Below, in pieces: positions 10,372 to 20,164 of a stretch of 64,000 bases of DNA; positions within the stretch are counted from its first letter, which is position 1, and each line of letters begins with the position of its first letter. The notes below the pieces were generated by a model that was not told the DNA's origin, made no database searches, and was given only the letters and a program-made list of their open reading frames with translations. The stretch comes from Nocardioides cavernae (lineage in GTDB: Bacteria > Actinomycetota > Actinomycetes > Propionibacteriales > Nocardioidaceae). The position numbers and the translations under genes are program-made. Where the stretch lies: NCBI RefSeq assembly GCF_013410035.1, contig NZ_JACCBW010000004.1, positions 186,001 through 250,000 on the forward strand. Direction: 5' to 3'.

Positions 10372-10457
10372 GCTGTCCAGCCTTTCTTTCTTGTTCTCAC
10401 CGAGGACGGCGTCTCCGGCGACGTGCGTGTGACCCGCGACAGGGCCGAGCGCAGGGC

Positions 10458-11492
10458 TCAGCGGCGGGTCTTGGGGTCCAGGGCGTCGCGTACGGCGTCG
10501 CCGAGGAGGTTGAGGGAGAGCACCAGCGCGACGATGCCGAGCAGCGGCTGCCACAGGTACTGCGGGTACTCGCGGAAGTAGGTCGGGGTCGCGGCCTTGA
10601 GGATCGTCTGGCCCCACGAGACGCCGTCGGTGACGCCGATGCCGAGGAAGGCCAGGCCCGCCTCCAGCGCGACGAACGACGGGAGCATGAGGGAGACGCT
10701 GATGATGATCGGCGCCGCCAGGTTGGGCAGGAGCTCCTTGAAGAGCACGCGGGACGTCGGCATGCCCATCACGCGGGCGGCCTGCACGAACTCGCGCTCA
10801 CGCAGCGCGAGGACCTCACCGCGGATCAGGCGGGCGGTGCCCATCCAGCCGAACATCGCGAGCACGCAGATGAGGCTGAACTTCTGGATCGTCGCGTAGT
10901 TGTCGGACAGCGCGAAGCGGTCGTTGAGGATCGGCGCGAGCGTCAACGCCGCGAGGAGGAACGGGATCGTGAGGAACATGTCGATGAAGAACGACAGGAC
11001 CTTGTCGACCGTGCCGCCGAGGAAGCCGGCCAGCAGGCCGACGATGACGCCGACGATGCTCGCCACGACGGTCGCGACGGTGGCGATCATCAGCGAGATC
11101 CGGCAGCCGTGCAGCCAGTAGGCGAGGTTGTCCTCACCGGTCCGCGGGGCGACGCCCATCGGGTGCTCCCACGTGAACGGACCGTTGGGCGGGCCCATCG
11201 TCGGCTTGGGGAGCCCGTTGTTGAGGCCGTCGACGTACTGGCTGGCCAGCCCCGTCTCGAGCGAGACGCCGAACAGCTTGCTGATCGTGCCGGCGAACAC
11301 CGCGCAGATGATGAAGAACAGCACGACGATCGCGCAGACCACGGCGATCTTGTCCCGCGACAGACGCCCGAGGGCGATCCGCAGCGGGGACTTGCCGGAG
11401 ATCTCCTTGGCCTTCTGGCTGTTGGGATCCTGCTGCTCCGGCTCGCTGCTCAGCGAGCCCAGCGTCTCCGGCCCTGCGGTCTCTGCCGACAT
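10458..11492 (-). CDS. oppC: Oligopeptide ABC transporter permease (OppC/DppC type)
   Basis: 344 residues, first gene of the transporter operon. The N-terminal tail is hydrophilic (about 45 residues), followed by the OppC N-terminal helix KIAVVCAIVVLFFIICAVF and a long external loop with HPMGVAPRTGEDNLAYWLHG, then five more helices. The coupling motif EFVQAARVMGMPTSRVLFKE is clear, and the end LNLLGDAVRDALDPKTRR is typical of DppC. The start ATG has GGGGAG upstream. Confidence 0.95.
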   Translation of the reverse strand: MSAETAGPETLGSLSSEPEQQDPNSQKAKEISGKSPLRIALGRLSRDKIAVVCAIVVLFFIICAVFAGTISKLFGVSLETGLASQYVDGLNNGLPKPTMGPPNGPFTWEHPMGVAPRTGEDNLAYWLHGCRISLMIATVATVVASIVGVIVGLLAGFLGGTVDKVLSFFIDMFLTIPFLLAALTLAPILNDRFALSDNYATIQKFSLICVLAMFGWMGTARLIRGEVLALREREFVQAARVMGMPTSRVLFKELLPNLAAPIIISVSLMLPSFVALEAGLAFLGIGVTDGVSWGQTILKAATPTYFREYPQYLWQPLLGIVALVLSLNLLGDAVRDALDPKTRR

Positions 11493-11602
11493 GCTCTCCC
11501 CATCTGGTTCGGGACTGTCCCGGCACCGGCACGGGGGTCACCCGAGGCCTGCGCCGAAACGGGACTCTATGTGACCTGTGACGCGGGGACGATCACCAGC
11601 GG

Positions 11603-11618
11603 GTAACGATCCCGTTAC
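11603..11618. promoter_or_regulatory. Candidate promoter/operator region of the opp operon
   Basis: Between oppC (start 11492) and aspS (stop 11668) there are 175 bp. A 16-bp inverted repeat GTAACGATCCCGTTAC lies at 11603-11618. On the minus strand TTGACG (11634-11639) is followed after 16 bp by TAACGG (11612-11617), which overlaps the inverted repeat, so a repressor binding there could block a sigma-70 type promoter. The -10 match is weak, hence modest confidence. Confidence 0.35.
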
Positions 11619-11667
11619 GACGCGTTGTGCCCCCGTCAACCGATTTGTGCGGGATTCCTGCGGGAGA

Positions 11668-13461
11668 TCACTCCTCAGGCGGGAGGTCCTTCGCGGGGGT
11701 CGCATCCACACCGGCTTCCTTGCGCTGCTCCGCCGTGATGGGTGCAGGCGCCGCCGTGAGGGGGTCGTAGCCGCCACCGGACTTCGGGAAGGCGATGACG
11801 TCGCGGATCGACTCGCTGCCCGCCAGCATCGCCACGATGCGGTCCATGCCGACGGCGATGCCGCCGTGCGGCGGCGCGCCGAACTTGAAGGCGTCGAGCA
11901 GGAAGCCGAACTTCTCCTGCGCCTCCTCCTCGCCGATGCCCATCACCGAGAAGACGCGCTTCTGGACGTCGCCGCGGTGGATACGGATGGACCCGCCGCC
12001 GAGCTCGTTGCCGTTGCAGACGATGTCGTAGGCGTACGCCAGAGCGCTGCCGGGGTCGGTGTCGAAGGTGTCGAGGAACTCGGCCTTGGGGCTGGTGAAG
12101 GCGTGGTGGACGGCCGTCCAGGCCCCGGCGCCGACGGCGACGTCGCCGCTCGCGACCGCGTCGGAGCTCGGCTCGAAGAGCGGGGCGTCGACGACCCAGG
12201 TGAACGCGAACGTCGACTCGTCGAGCATGCCGCCGCGACGGCCGATCTCGAGGCGCGCTGCGCCGAGCAGCGCACGGCTGCTCTTCACCGGGCCCGCGGC
12301 GAAGAAGATGCAGTCGCCCGGGCTGGCGCCGACGTGGGCCGCGAGGCCGTCGCGCTCGGCGTCGGTGAGGTTCTTCGCGACGGGCCCTCCGAGCTCGCCG
12401 TCCTCCGCGACGGTGACGTAGGCCAGGCCCTTCGCGCCGCGCTGCTTGGCCCAGTCCTGCCACGCGTCGAACTGGCGCCGGGGCTGGCTGCCGCCACCGG
12501 GCATCACGACGGCACCGACGTAGTCGGCCTGGAAGACCCGGAAGGTGGTGTCCTTGAAGTACTCGGTGCACTCGACGAGCTCGAGGCCCATGCGCAGGTC
12601 GGGCTTGTCCGAGCCGTACTTCTCCATCGCCTCGGCGTAGGTCATCCGCGGCAGCGGACGCTGGATGGTGTGGCCCGCCTGGGCCCACATCGCCTCGAGC
12701 ACGTCCTCCATCAGCTCGATGACGTCCTCCTGGTCCACGAAGCTCATCTCGATGTCGAGCTGGGTGAACTCGGGCTGGCGGTCGGCACGGAAGTCCTCGT
12801 CGCGGTAGCAGCGCGCGATCTGGTAGTAGCGCTCCATGCCGCCGACCATGAGCAGCTGCTTGAACAGCTGCGGGCTCTGCGGGAGGGCGTACCAGCTGCC
12901 GGGCGAGAGGCGCGCCGGGACGAGGAAGTCGCGGGCGCCCTCGGGGGTGGACCGGGTCAGCGTGGGCGTCTCGACCTCGACGAAGTCGCGGGCGTCCAGG
13001 ACGTCGCGGGCCGCCTTGTTGATCTTGCTGCGCAGGCGCAGCGCGGCGTTCGGACCGGAGCGGCGCAGGTCGAGGTAGCGGTGCTTGAGGCGCGCCTCCT
13101 CGCCGACCTCACCGCCCTTGTGGCCCTGCGCGTCGTCGATCGGGAACGGCAGCGGGGCCGACTCGGACAGCACCTCGAGGTCCGAGGCCACGACCTCGAT
13201 GTCACCGGTGGCGAGGTTGGGGTTCTGGTTGCCCTCCTTGCGGGCCACCACCTCGCCGGTGACCTTCACGCAGAACTCGCTGCGCAGGCTGTGCGCGACC
13301 TCCTCGTCGCGCACGACGACCTGCACCACACCGCTGCGCTCGCGCAGGTCGAGGAACGCCACGCCACCGTGGTCGCGACGCCGCGCCACCCATCCGGCGA
13401 GGGTGACGGTCTGGCCGACGTGCTCGGCGCGCAGGGCGCCGGCGTCATGGGTGCGGATCAC
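11668..13461 (-). CDS. aspS: Aspartate--tRNA ligase
   Basis: 597 residues, bacterial-type class IIb synthetase. N-terminal OB-fold anticodon-binding domain (about 1-110, [18 protein letters not shown]), motif 2 [20 protein letters not shown] (about residues 215-235), bacterial GAD insertion (about 290-420) and motif 3 [16 protein letters not shown] near the C-terminus. Actinobacteria usually make Asn-tRNA by the amidotransferase route, so the enzyme may be non-discriminating (tRNA-Asp and tRNA-Asn); that is inferred. The GTG start overlaps the hisS stop (GTGA). Confidence 0.97.
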   Translation of the reverse strand: MIRTHDAGALRAEHVGQTVTLAGWVARRRDHGGVAFLDLRERSGVVQVVVRDEEVAHSLRSEFCVKVTGEVVARKEGNQNPNLATGDIEVVASDLEVLSESAPLPFPIDDAQGHKGGEVGEEARLKHRYLDLRRSGPNAALRLRSKINKAARDVLDARDFVEVETPTLTRSTPEGARDFLVPARLSPGSWYALPQSPQLFKQLLMVGGMERYYQIARCYRDEDFRADRQPEFTQLDIEMSFVDQEDVIELMEDVLEAMWAQAGHTIQRPLPRMTYAEAMEKYGSDKPDLRMGLELVECTEYFKDTTFRVFQADYVGAVVMPGGGSQPRRQFDAWQDWAKQRGAKGLAYVTVAEDGELGGPVAKNLTDAERDGLAAHVGASPGDCIFFAAGPVKSSRALLGAARLEIGRRGGMLDESTFAFTWVVDAPLFEPSSDAVASGDVAVGAGAWTAVHHAFTSPKAEFLDTFDTDPGSALAYAYDIVCNGNELGGGSIRIHRGDVQKRVFSVMGIGEEEAQEKFGFLLDAFKFGAPPHGGIAVGMDRIVAMLAGSESIRDVIAFPKSGGGYDPLTAAPAPITAEQRKEAGVDATPAKDLPPEE

Positions 13462-14807
13462 TGGATCTCCTCGATCTCGACGGTGCTGATGACGGTGGGC
13501 CGCAGGTCGGCCTCGGGCGGGGTCCAGGTCGAGGGATCTGCCTCGACCTGGTCACCGGTGCGGATGTCCTTGACCTGGCTGGTGCCGTCGGCCTGGACGA
13601 ACCACACGTAGGGGATACCTCGCCGCTCGGCGAAGCGGATCTGCTTGCCGAACTTCGCGGGGCTGGGCGCGACCTCGCAGGGGATGTCGCGCGAGCGGAG
13701 GGCGGCCGCGACGCCGGTGCTGCTCGCGCGGTCCTCCTCGGTGTTGAGCGCGACGAGCACGGCGCTCGGCACGGGGCGGCTGCCCGCCAGCACGCCGTCG
13801 GCGATCAGCGGGACCAGGGTGCGCGAGACGCCGAAGGAGACGCCGACGCCGGGATAGGTCGTACGCCCGTCGCTGGCAAGCGCGTCGTAGCGCCCTCCCC
13901 CGCCGACGGACTTCAGCCGTTCGTAGCCGTCCATGAAGATCTCCACCACGGTGCCGGTGTAGTAGTCCAGGCCACGCGCGATGCGGAGGTTGGCCTCGAC
14001 CGCGACGCGGTCGCCGGCCACCGCCCGGCAGCCCTCGACGACCGCCGCGAGCTCCTCGAGGCCCTGGTCGAGCAGCTCGTCGGTGACGCCGAGCGCGCGG
14101 ACCCGCTCCACGAACGAGCTGTCGGGGACCCGGATCGTGGCGAGCTCGAGGCACCGCTCGGCCTGCTCGGGCGTCGTGCCGACACGCTCGACGAGCATCC
14201 TGGCCACCTCGTCGGCGGGCAGCTTGTCGAGCTTGTCGATGACGCGGATCGCGTCGGTGACGTCGTCGATGCCGAGACCGCGGTAGAAGCCCTGGATGAG
14301 CTTGCGGTTGTTGAACTGGAAGGACACGCGCGGGATCGGCAGCCGGGCGAGCGCGTCGACCATCACCGACATCACCTCGACGTCGTGGTGGAACGGCAGG
14401 TCGTCGCGACCCACGATGTCCACGTCCGCCTGGGTGAACTGCCGGTAGCGGCCCTCCTGGGGTCGCTCGCCGCGCCAGGCGGGCTGGACCTGGAAGCGCC
14501 GGAACGGGAACTCGAGGTGGCCGGCGTGCTCGAGGACGTAGCGCGCGAACGGCACCGTGAGGTCGAAGTGGAGGCCGAGGTCGGCCTTCGCGTCGGGCTC
14601 GGCGGCGATCCGCTGGAGGACGTAGATCTCCTTGTCGACCTCGCCGCCCTTGGCGAGCCGGTCGATCGGCTCGACCACGCGGGTCTCGATGTTGGCGAAG
14701 CCGTGCAGCTCGAAGGTGCGCGACAGCGACGCGATGACCTCGCGCTCGACGGCACGCTGGGCAGGCAGCAGCTCGGGGAACCCGCTCAGCGGGCTGATCT
14801 TGCTCAT
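13458..14807 (-). CDS. hisS: Histidine--tRNA ligase
   Basis: 449 residues, class II synthetase. Recognisable segments are [18 protein letters not shown] with [13 protein letters not shown] (motif 2 and the HisRS-specific part), [17 protein letters not shown] (histidine-binding) and a C-terminal anticodon-binding domain from about residue 345. The N-terminus ([21 protein letters not shown]) and the 449-residue length differ from the usual actinobacterial form of about 420-430 residues beginning APKGTxD. It lies one base downstream of the MBL hydrolase stop and overlaps aspS. Confidence 0.95.
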   Translation of the reverse strand: MSKISPLSGFPELLPAQRAVEREVIASLSRTFELHGFANIETRVVEPIDRLAKGGEVDKEIYVLQRIAAEPDAKADLGLHFDLTVPFARYVLEHAGHLEFPFRRFQVQPAWRGERPQEGRYRQFTQADVDIVGRDDLPFHHDVEVMSVMVDALARLPIPRVSFQFNNRKLIQGFYRGLGIDDVTDAIRVIDKLDKLPADEVARMLVERVGTTPEQAERCLELATIRVPDSSFVERVRALGVTDELLDQGLEELAAVVEGCRAVAGDRVAVEANLRIARGLDYYTGTVVEIFMDGYERLKSVGGGGRYDALASDGRTTYPGVGVSFGVSRTLVPLIADGVLAGSRPVPSAVLVALNTEEDRASSTGVAAALRSRDIPCEVAPSPAKFGKQIRFAERRGIPYVWFVQADGTSQVKDIRTGDQVEADPSTWTPPEADLRPTVISTVEIEEIQ

Positions 14808-14808
14808 C

Positions 14809-15492
14809 TCATCGGTCCTGGTGCAGGTCTTGGAGGAACGGGTTGGTGGCGCGCTCGCGCCCGATCGACGTCTGCTCGCCGTGGCCCGGCAGCACGACGA
14901 CGTCGTCGGCGAGAGGGAGCACCTTGGCGGCGAGGCTGCGCAGCATCGCCGCGTGGTCGCCGCCGGGCAGGTCGGTGCGCCCGATCGAGCCGGCGAAGAG
15001 CAGGTCGCCGGAGAACATGACCTCGGAGACGTCCTGCTGGGCGTACGGCGAGCGGAAGGTCACCGACCCCTCGGTGTGACCGGGCGTGTGGTCGACGACG
15101 AACCGCAGACCGGCCAGCTCGAGCTCGGCGAGGTCGCTCAGCTCGCGCACGTCGTCGGGCTCGGCCCACGTGTAGTCACCGCCCAGCAGCATGGCGGTGG
15201 TCTCGGGGCTCATCCCGGCCATCGGGTCCGACAGCAGGTGACGGTCGTCCGGATGGATCCAGGCCGTGGCGTCGTAGGTCCCCGCGACGGGGGCCACGCT
15301 CCACATGTGGTCGACGTGCCCGTGGGTGACCAGGACGCTGACCGGCTTGAGACGGTGCTCGCGCACCACCTGGGCGACGCCGTCGGCGGAGTCCTTGCCC
15401 GGGTCGATCACCACGCACTCCGAGCCGGCACCCGTCGCGACGACGTAGCAGTTGGTCCCCCAGGGTCCGGCGGGGAAGCCAGCGATGAACAC
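14809..15492 (-). CDS. MBL-fold metallo-hydrolase (glyoxalase II-like)
   Basis: 227 residues from GTG. The zinc-binding motif THGHVDH is at residues 56-62, followed by the later ligand segments HTPGHTEGSVTF (about 144) and the C-terminal LPGHGEQTSIGRE. Such proteins hydrolyse thioesters or related substrates; substrate here is not defined. A homologous gene precedes hisS in Mycobacterium (Rv2581c-Rv2580c), so the arrangement is conserved. First gene of the MBL-hisS-aspS unit, divergent from the DUF349 gene. Confidence 0.88.
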   Translation of the reverse strand: MFIAGFPAGPWGTNCYVVATGAGSECVVIDPGKDSADGVAQVVREHRLKPVSVLVTHGHVDHMWSVAPVAGTYDATAWIHPDDRHLLSDPMAGMSPETTAMLLGGDYTWAEPDDVRELSDLAELELAGLRFVVDHTPGHTEGSVTFRSPYAQQDVSEVMFSGDLLFAGSIGRTDLPGGDHAAMLRSLAAKVLPLADDVVVLPGHGEQTSIGRERATNPFLQDLHQDR

Positions 15493-15597
15493 AGGTGTCA
15501 GTCCTTGCCTGTCGTACGGGGGGTCGGCGCCCGGCGGGTCGCGCTCAGGTGGGAAGCCTACCGAGGGCCGTCCGCGGCATGACTACGATGGGCGACC

Positions 15598-16875
15598 ATG
15601 AGCTCCGACAAGCAGTCCGCAGACGCCGCGGCCCCGGCTGAGATGCCCTGGGGTCGGGTGGCCGAGGACGGCACCGTCTATGTCCGCACCGCCGATGGGG
15701 AGCGTTCCGTCGGGTCGTACGAGGCCGGCACGCCGGCCGAGGCCCTCGAGTTCTTCACCAAGCGCTTCGAGGAGCTGGAGGGGAAGGTCCACCTGCTCGA
15801 GCAGCGCGTGGCGTCGGGGCGGCTGGCCCCCGAGGAGGCGACCTCCTCCATCAAGGCCCTGCGCGAGCAGGTGGTGGACGCGCACGCGGTCGGCGACCTC
15901 GTCTCGCTCGCCGCGCGCCTCGACGCACTGGCTCCGGTGGTCGCGGTCCAGCGGGCGGCCCGCAAGGAGGAGCGTGCCCAGCGCAGCGCCGAGTCCAAGG
16001 CGGAGAAGGAGAAGCTCGTCGCCGAGGCGGAGCGCCTCGCCGAGGGCACCGACTGGCGCAACGGCGCCAACCGGCTGCGCGACCTGCTCGCCACCTGGAA
16101 GGAGCTGCCGCGCCTCGACCGGGCGACCGACGACGCCCTGTGGCGCCGGTTCTCGACCGCGCGGACGACGTACACCCGCCACCGCAAGGCGCACTTCGCC
16201 GAGGAGCACGAGCGCCGCGACGCCGCGCGTGCGATCAAGGAGCGGCTGGCCGCCGAGGCCGAAGCCCTCTCCTCGTCCACCGAGTGGGGCCCGACCGCGG
16301 GCAGGTACCGCGACCTGATGCGCGAGTGGAAGGCCGCCGGCCCCGCGCCGCGCGAGGTCGACGACAAGCTCTGGCAGCGCTTCCGCGGCGCGCAGGACAC
16401 CTTCTTCGGTGCCCGCGACGCCGCCAACGCGGCGCTCGACGAGGAGTTCGCCGCCAACGCCGAGGTCAAGGACGCGATCCTCGTCGAGGCCGAGGCGCTC
16501 GTCCCGCAGCTCGAGTCGGGTGGGGCCGACCTCGAGGCCACCAAGAAGGCCTTCCGCGACCTCGCCGACCGGTGGGACGCCGCGGGCAAGGTGCCGCGTG
16601 ACCGGATGAAGGAGCTCGAGGGCCGGATGCGGAAGGTCGAGCAGGCCATCCGCGCCGTCGAGGACGAGCAGTGGAGCCGCAGCGACCCGGAGAAGTCCGC
16701 GCGGGCCGACGACATGATCGGCAAGCTCGAGGCGGGCATCGCCGAGACGCAGGCTCGGCTCGACAAGGCCACGGCCGCCGGCGACGCCAGGCGGGTCAAG
16801 GACCTCGAGTCCGAGCTCGCCAAGAAGCAGGCGTTCCTCGACATGGCGCGGAAGGCCGCGGCCGATTTCGGCTGA
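15598..16875 (+). CDS. DUF349 domain-containing protein
   Basis: 425 residues, largely alpha-helical and highly charged, with three consecutive repeats of the DUF349 type: the TDWRNGANRLRDLLATWKEL, TEWGPTAGRYRDLMREWKAA and ADLEATKKAFRDLADRWDAA blocks. The N-terminal part (about 1-60) is a small separate region with VAEDGTVYVRT. The ends are coiled coil. Function is not well defined. TACGAT at 15584-15589 lies 8 bases before the ATG, so the mRNA may be nearly leaderless. Convergent with relA. Confidence 0.88.
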   Translation: MSSDKQSADAAAPAEMPWGRVAEDGTVYVRTADGERSVGSYEAGTPAEALEFFTKRFEELEGKVHLLEQRVASGRLAPEEATSSIKALREQVVDAHAVGDLVSLAARLDALAPVVAVQRAARKEERAQRSAESKAEKEKLVAEAERLAEGTDWRNGANRLRDLLATWKELPRLDRATDDALWRRFSTARTTYTRHRKAHFAEEHERRDAARAIKERLAAEAEALSSSTEWGPTAGRYRDLMREWKAAGPAPREVDDKLWQRFRGAQDTFFGARDAANAALDEEFAANAEVKDAILVEAEALVPQLESGGADLEATKKAFRDLADRWDAAGKVPRDRMKELEGRMRKVEQAIRAVEDEQWSRSDPEKSARADDMIGKLEAGIAETQARLDKATAAGDARRVKDLESELAKKQAFLDMARKAAADFG

Positions 16876-16884
16876 CCCGGCCGC

Positions 16885-16920
16885 TCCGCTGCCAGTGCGG
16901 CTGCCAGCGCGGCTGCCAGC
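16885..16920. repeat. Three 12-bp tandem repeats in the convergent DUF349/relA gap
   Basis: Three adjoining 12-mers, the last two identical (GCGGCTGCCAGC) and the first differing at three positions. They fill the 48 bp between the two convergent stop codons. The outer bases GCCGCT (16880-16885) and AGCGGC (16918-16923) are complementary, so the region could fold as a bidirectional terminator without a T-run. Confidence 0.6.
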
Positions 16921-16923
16921 GGC

Positions 16924-19212
16924 TCAGGCGGTGACGCGGTAGGCGTCGAAGACGCCAGGCACGGCGCGTACGGCGCGCAGCACGCCGTCGAGGTGGGCCG
17001 CGTCGGCCATCTCGAAGGAGAACCGGCTCTTGGCGACCCGGTCGCGGGTCGTCGACAGCGTGGCGCTGAGGATGTTCACGTGGGCGTCGGAGAGCGCCAT
17101 CGTGATGTCGGACAGCAGGCGCGCGCGGTCGAGCGCCTCGACCTGGATGTTGACCAGGAACGTCGACTGCGACGTCGGCGCCCACTCGACCTCGAGCACC
17201 CGCTCGGGCTGTCCGAGAAGGCTGGAGGCGTTGGTGCAGTCCTTGCGGTGGACCGACACTCCCCCGCCCTTGGTGACGAAGCCGAGGATCGGGTCGGGCG
17301 GCACGGGCGTGCAGCACTTCGCGAGCTTGACCCACAGGTCGTCGACGCCGGGCACGATCACCCCGGAGTCGGTCGGGCCGCGCTTGGCCGCGGTGCGTGA
17401 GCGCCCGGTGATGCTGACGCCCTCGGACATGTCCTCCTGGGCGCCCTCGTCACCGCCGTGGAGGTCGATGACGCGCCGCACCACGGCCTGCGCGCTGAGG
17501 TTGCCCTCGCCGACGGCGGCGTAGAGCGCCGATACGTCGGCGTGGTGGAAGTGCTCCGCGACGAGCGCGAGGACGTCGTGCGTCATCAGGCGGTTGAGGG
17601 GCAGGCCCTCCTTGCGCATGAGCTTGGCGATCTGGTCCTTGCCGCGCTCGATGGCCTCCTCGCGCCGCTCCTTGGTGAACCACTGCCGGATCTTGGAGCG
17701 GGCGCGCGGCGACTGCACGAAGTTGAGCCAGTCGCGCGAGGGGCCGGACGTCGGGGACTTGGAGGTGAAGACCTCGACCACGTCGCCGTTGTCGAGGGTC
17801 GACTCCAGCGGCACGAGGCGGCCGTTGACCCGCGAGCCGATGGTGTGGTGGCCGACCTCGGTGTGAACGGCGTACGCGAAGTCGACGGGCGTGGAGCCCA
17901 TCGGCAGCGCGATCACGTCCCCGCGCGGGGTGAAGACGTAGACCTGCTGCTGGTTCATCTCGAAGCGCAGCGACTCCAGGAACTCCCCCGGGTCCTCCAC
18001 CTCGCTCTGCCAGTCGAGCAGGGTCCGCAGCCAGGTGAGGTCGTCCTTGTCGCCGAGACGGTCGGTGTCGACGCCCGCCTTGGTGTTCTCCTTGTACTTC
18101 CAGTGCGCGGCGACGCCGTACTCGGCGCGACGGTGCTGGGCGAACGTGCGGATCTGCACCTCGACGGGCTTGCCCTGCGGGCCGATGACCGTCGTGTGGA
18201 GCGACTGGTACATGTTGAACTTCGGCATCGCGACGTAGTCCTTGAACCGGCCCAGGACCGGGTTCCACCGGGAGTGGATGACGCCGAGCGCGCTGTAGCA
18301 GTCGCGGTCCTCGTCGACGAGGATCCGGATGCCGACGAGGTCGTAGATGTCGGAGAAGTCGCGGCCGCCGACGATCATCTTCTGGTAGATCGAGTAGTAG
18401 TGCTTCGGTCGGCCGGTCACCTTCGCGTTGATGCGCGAGGACTTGAGGTCCTGCTCGATCTCGGTGACCACCTCGGTGAGGAACTGGTCGCGCGACGGCG
18501 CCCGCTCGGCGACCATCCGCACGATCTCGTCGTAGATCTTGGGGTGCAGCGTCGCGAACGCGAGGTCCTCGAGCTCCCACTTGAGGGTGTTCATGCCGAG
18601 CCGGTGCGCCAGCGGGGCATAGATGTCGAGGGTCTCGCGCGAGGAGCGCTCCTGCGACTTCGCCGGGACGTAGCGGAGCGTACGCATGTTGTGCAGGCGG
18701 TCGGCGAGCTTGATGACGAGCACCCGGATGTCGCGGGACATCGCCACGATCATCTTGCGGATCGTCTCGGCCTGCGCCGAGTCGCCGTACTGCACCTTGT
18801 CGAGCTTGGTGACGCCGTCGACGAGCAGGGCGACCTCGTCACCGAAGTCGGCGCGCAGCTCGTCGAGCGTGTAGGGCGTGTCCTCGACCGTGTCGTGCAG
18901 CAGCGCCGCGACGAGCGTCGGCTCGGTCATGCCGATGTCGGCGAGGATCGTGGTGACCGCGAGCGGGTGCGTGATGTAGGGGTCGCCGCTCTTGCGCATC
19001 TGGCCGGTGTGCCACTTGTCGGCGACGGCGTACGCCCGCTCGAGCAGCGCCAGGTCGGCCTTGGGGTGGTTGGCCCGCACGGCACGGAACAGCGGCTCGA
19101 GGACCGGGTTGGAGGAGGGCGGGCGGGTGCCCACGCGGGCGAGACGGGCCCGCATCCCGCGCGCGGTCAGGGCCGGCCTGACCTCCTGCGCCGGTGCCTG
19201 CTCCTCCGCCAT
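16924..19212 (-). CDS. relA: Bifunctional (p)ppGpp synthetase/hydrolase
   Basis: 762 residues, long RSH enzyme that makes and degrades (p)ppGpp in the stringent response. Hydrolase HD domain with HDTVEDT at 106-112, synthetase domain (about 245-380, with YSIYQKM and [17 protein letters not shown]), TGS domain (about 415-475, [24 protein letters not shown]), helical and zinc-finger region ([15 protein letters not shown]) and C-terminal ACT domain (about 680-760). Both catalytic halves look intact. It follows apt, as in most actinobacteria. Confidence 0.96.
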   Translation of the reverse strand: MAEEQAPAQEVRPALTARGMRARLARVGTRPPSSNPVLEPLFRAVRANHPKADLALLERAYAVADKWHTGQMRKSGDPYITHPLAVTTILADIGMTEPTLVAALLHDTVEDTPYTLDELRADFGDEVALLVDGVTKLDKVQYGDSAQAETIRKMIVAMSRDIRVLVIKLADRLHNMRTLRYVPAKSQERSSRETLDIYAPLAHRLGMNTLKWELEDLAFATLHPKIYDEIVRMVAERAPSRDQFLTEVVTEIEQDLKSSRINAKVTGRPKHYYSIYQKMIVGGRDFSDIYDLVGIRILVDEDRDCYSALGVIHSRWNPVLGRFKDYVAMPKFNMYQSLHTTVIGPQGKPVEVQIRTFAQHRRAEYGVAAHWKYKENTKAGVDTDRLGDKDDLTWLRTLLDWQSEVEDPGEFLESLRFEMNQQQVYVFTPRGDVIALPMGSTPVDFAYAVHTEVGHHTIGSRVNGRLVPLESTLDNGDVVEVFTSKSPTSGPSRDWLNFVQSPRARSKIRQWFTKERREEAIERGKDQIAKLMRKEGLPLNRLMTHDVLALVAEHFHHADVSALYAAVGEGNLSAQAVVRRVIDLHGGDEGAQEDMSEGVSITGRSRTAAKRGPTDSGVIVPGVDDLWVKLAKCCTPVPPDPILGFVTKGGGVSVHRKDCTNASSLLGQPERVLEVEWAPTSQSTFLVNIQVEALDRARLLSDITMALSDAHVNILSATLSTTRDRVAKSRFSFEMADAAHLDGVLRAVRAVPGVFDAYRVTA

Positions 19213-19256
19213 TGCACCAGTCTAGTGACGACGGTCCAGCGGGGCGCGGGCAGCCG

Positions 19257-19805
19257 TCAGATCGTCAGCAGGGTGGACACCGGCAGGTCGCCGGTGAGAC
19301 GGCGCGGGTCGAGGAACGACAGCTCCATCAGGACGGCCACGCCGGTGGCGATGCCGCCGCAGGCCTCGACGAGCTGACGGGTCGCGTCGACGGTGCCGCC
19401 GGTGGCGAGGACGTCGTCGACCATGAGCACCCGCTCGCCGGGCGCGATGCCGTCCTGGTGGACCTCGAGGGTCGCCTCGCCGTACTCGAGGGCGTACGAC
19501 ACGGCGTGCGTCGCGCGCGGCAGCTTGCCGGCCTTGCGGATCGGGACGAACCCGACACCGAGGGCGAGCGCGACGGGCGCGGCCAGGATGAACCCGCGCG
19601 CCTCCATCCCGACGACCTTGTCGACCACGACGCTGCCGTGGTCGTCCCTGCCGGCCGCGGCGAGGGCGGTGATGATGGCCGAGAAGGCGTGGTGGTCGGC
19701 CAGGACGGGCGTGATGTCCTTGAACGTGACGCCCTGCTCGGGCCAGTCGGCGACGTCGACGGTGAGGCGGTCCAGCGCCTCCTGCGCCGTGCGCCTGTCA
19801 GGCAT
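19257..19805 (-). CDS. apt: Adenine phosphoribosyltransferase
   Basis: 182 residues; converts adenine and PRPP to AMP in purine salvage. The PRPP-binding motif VLMVDDVLATGGT spans residues 126-138, preceded by VVGMEARGFILAAPVAL and the RKAGKLP flexible loop. Length is normal. The ATG at 19805 lies inside the end of yajC: the two genes overlap by 8 bp, leaving no room for the secD and secF genes that usually lie between them. Confidence 0.95.
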   Translation of the reverse strand: MPDRRTAQEALDRLTVDVADWPEQGVTFKDITPVLADHHAFSAIITALAAAGRDDHGSVVVDKVVGMEARGFILAAPVALALGVGFVPIRKAGKLPRATHAVSYALEYGEATLEVHQDGIAPGERVLMVDDVLATGGTVDATRQLVEACGGIATGVAVLMELSFLDPRRLTGDLPVSTLLTI

Positions 19806-20088
19806 CGCCGGGCTCGCCGAGCACGTCGGTCGGGGAGTCGATCCTCGCGATGGCGGCGCGGGCGATCTCGATCCGGGTGCCGGGGGCGATCTCGAGGGTG
19901 GCCCGGTCGTCGGCGACGGTGACGACGGTGCCGTAGATGCCGGACGACATCATCACGCGCTGGCCGACCTCGATGCTGTTCTGGAGGGCCGTGACCTCGC
20001 GCTGCCGGCGCTGCTGCGGCCGGACCACCATGAACCAGAACAGCGCCAGGATGGCGACCAGCGGAAGAAGGGCGACGAGGTCGTTCAC
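19798..20088 (-). CDS. yajC: Preprotein translocase accessory subunit YajC
   Basis: 96 residues from GTG with GGAG upstream. One N-terminal membrane helix (about 5-22, VALLPLVAILALFWFMVVRP), the characteristic RPQQRRQRE motif, then a small beta-rich cytoplasmic domain (VGQRVMMSSGIYGTVVTV). YajC normally works with SecD-SecF at the Sec translocon. Here it is sandwiched between ruvB and apt without secD/secF. Confidence 0.93.
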   Translation of the reverse strand: MNDLVALLPLVAILALFWFMVVRPQQRRQREVTALQNSIEVGQRVMMSSGIYGTVVTVADDRATLEIAPGTRIEIARAAIARIDSPTDVLGEPGDA

Positions 20089-20164
20089 GGCGGGGGTCTC
20101 CTCGAGTTCTCGGGGCGATCGTGGGGGTCAGCGCCGAGGAGTCTACGGGGGCGCCCGAGGAGGC

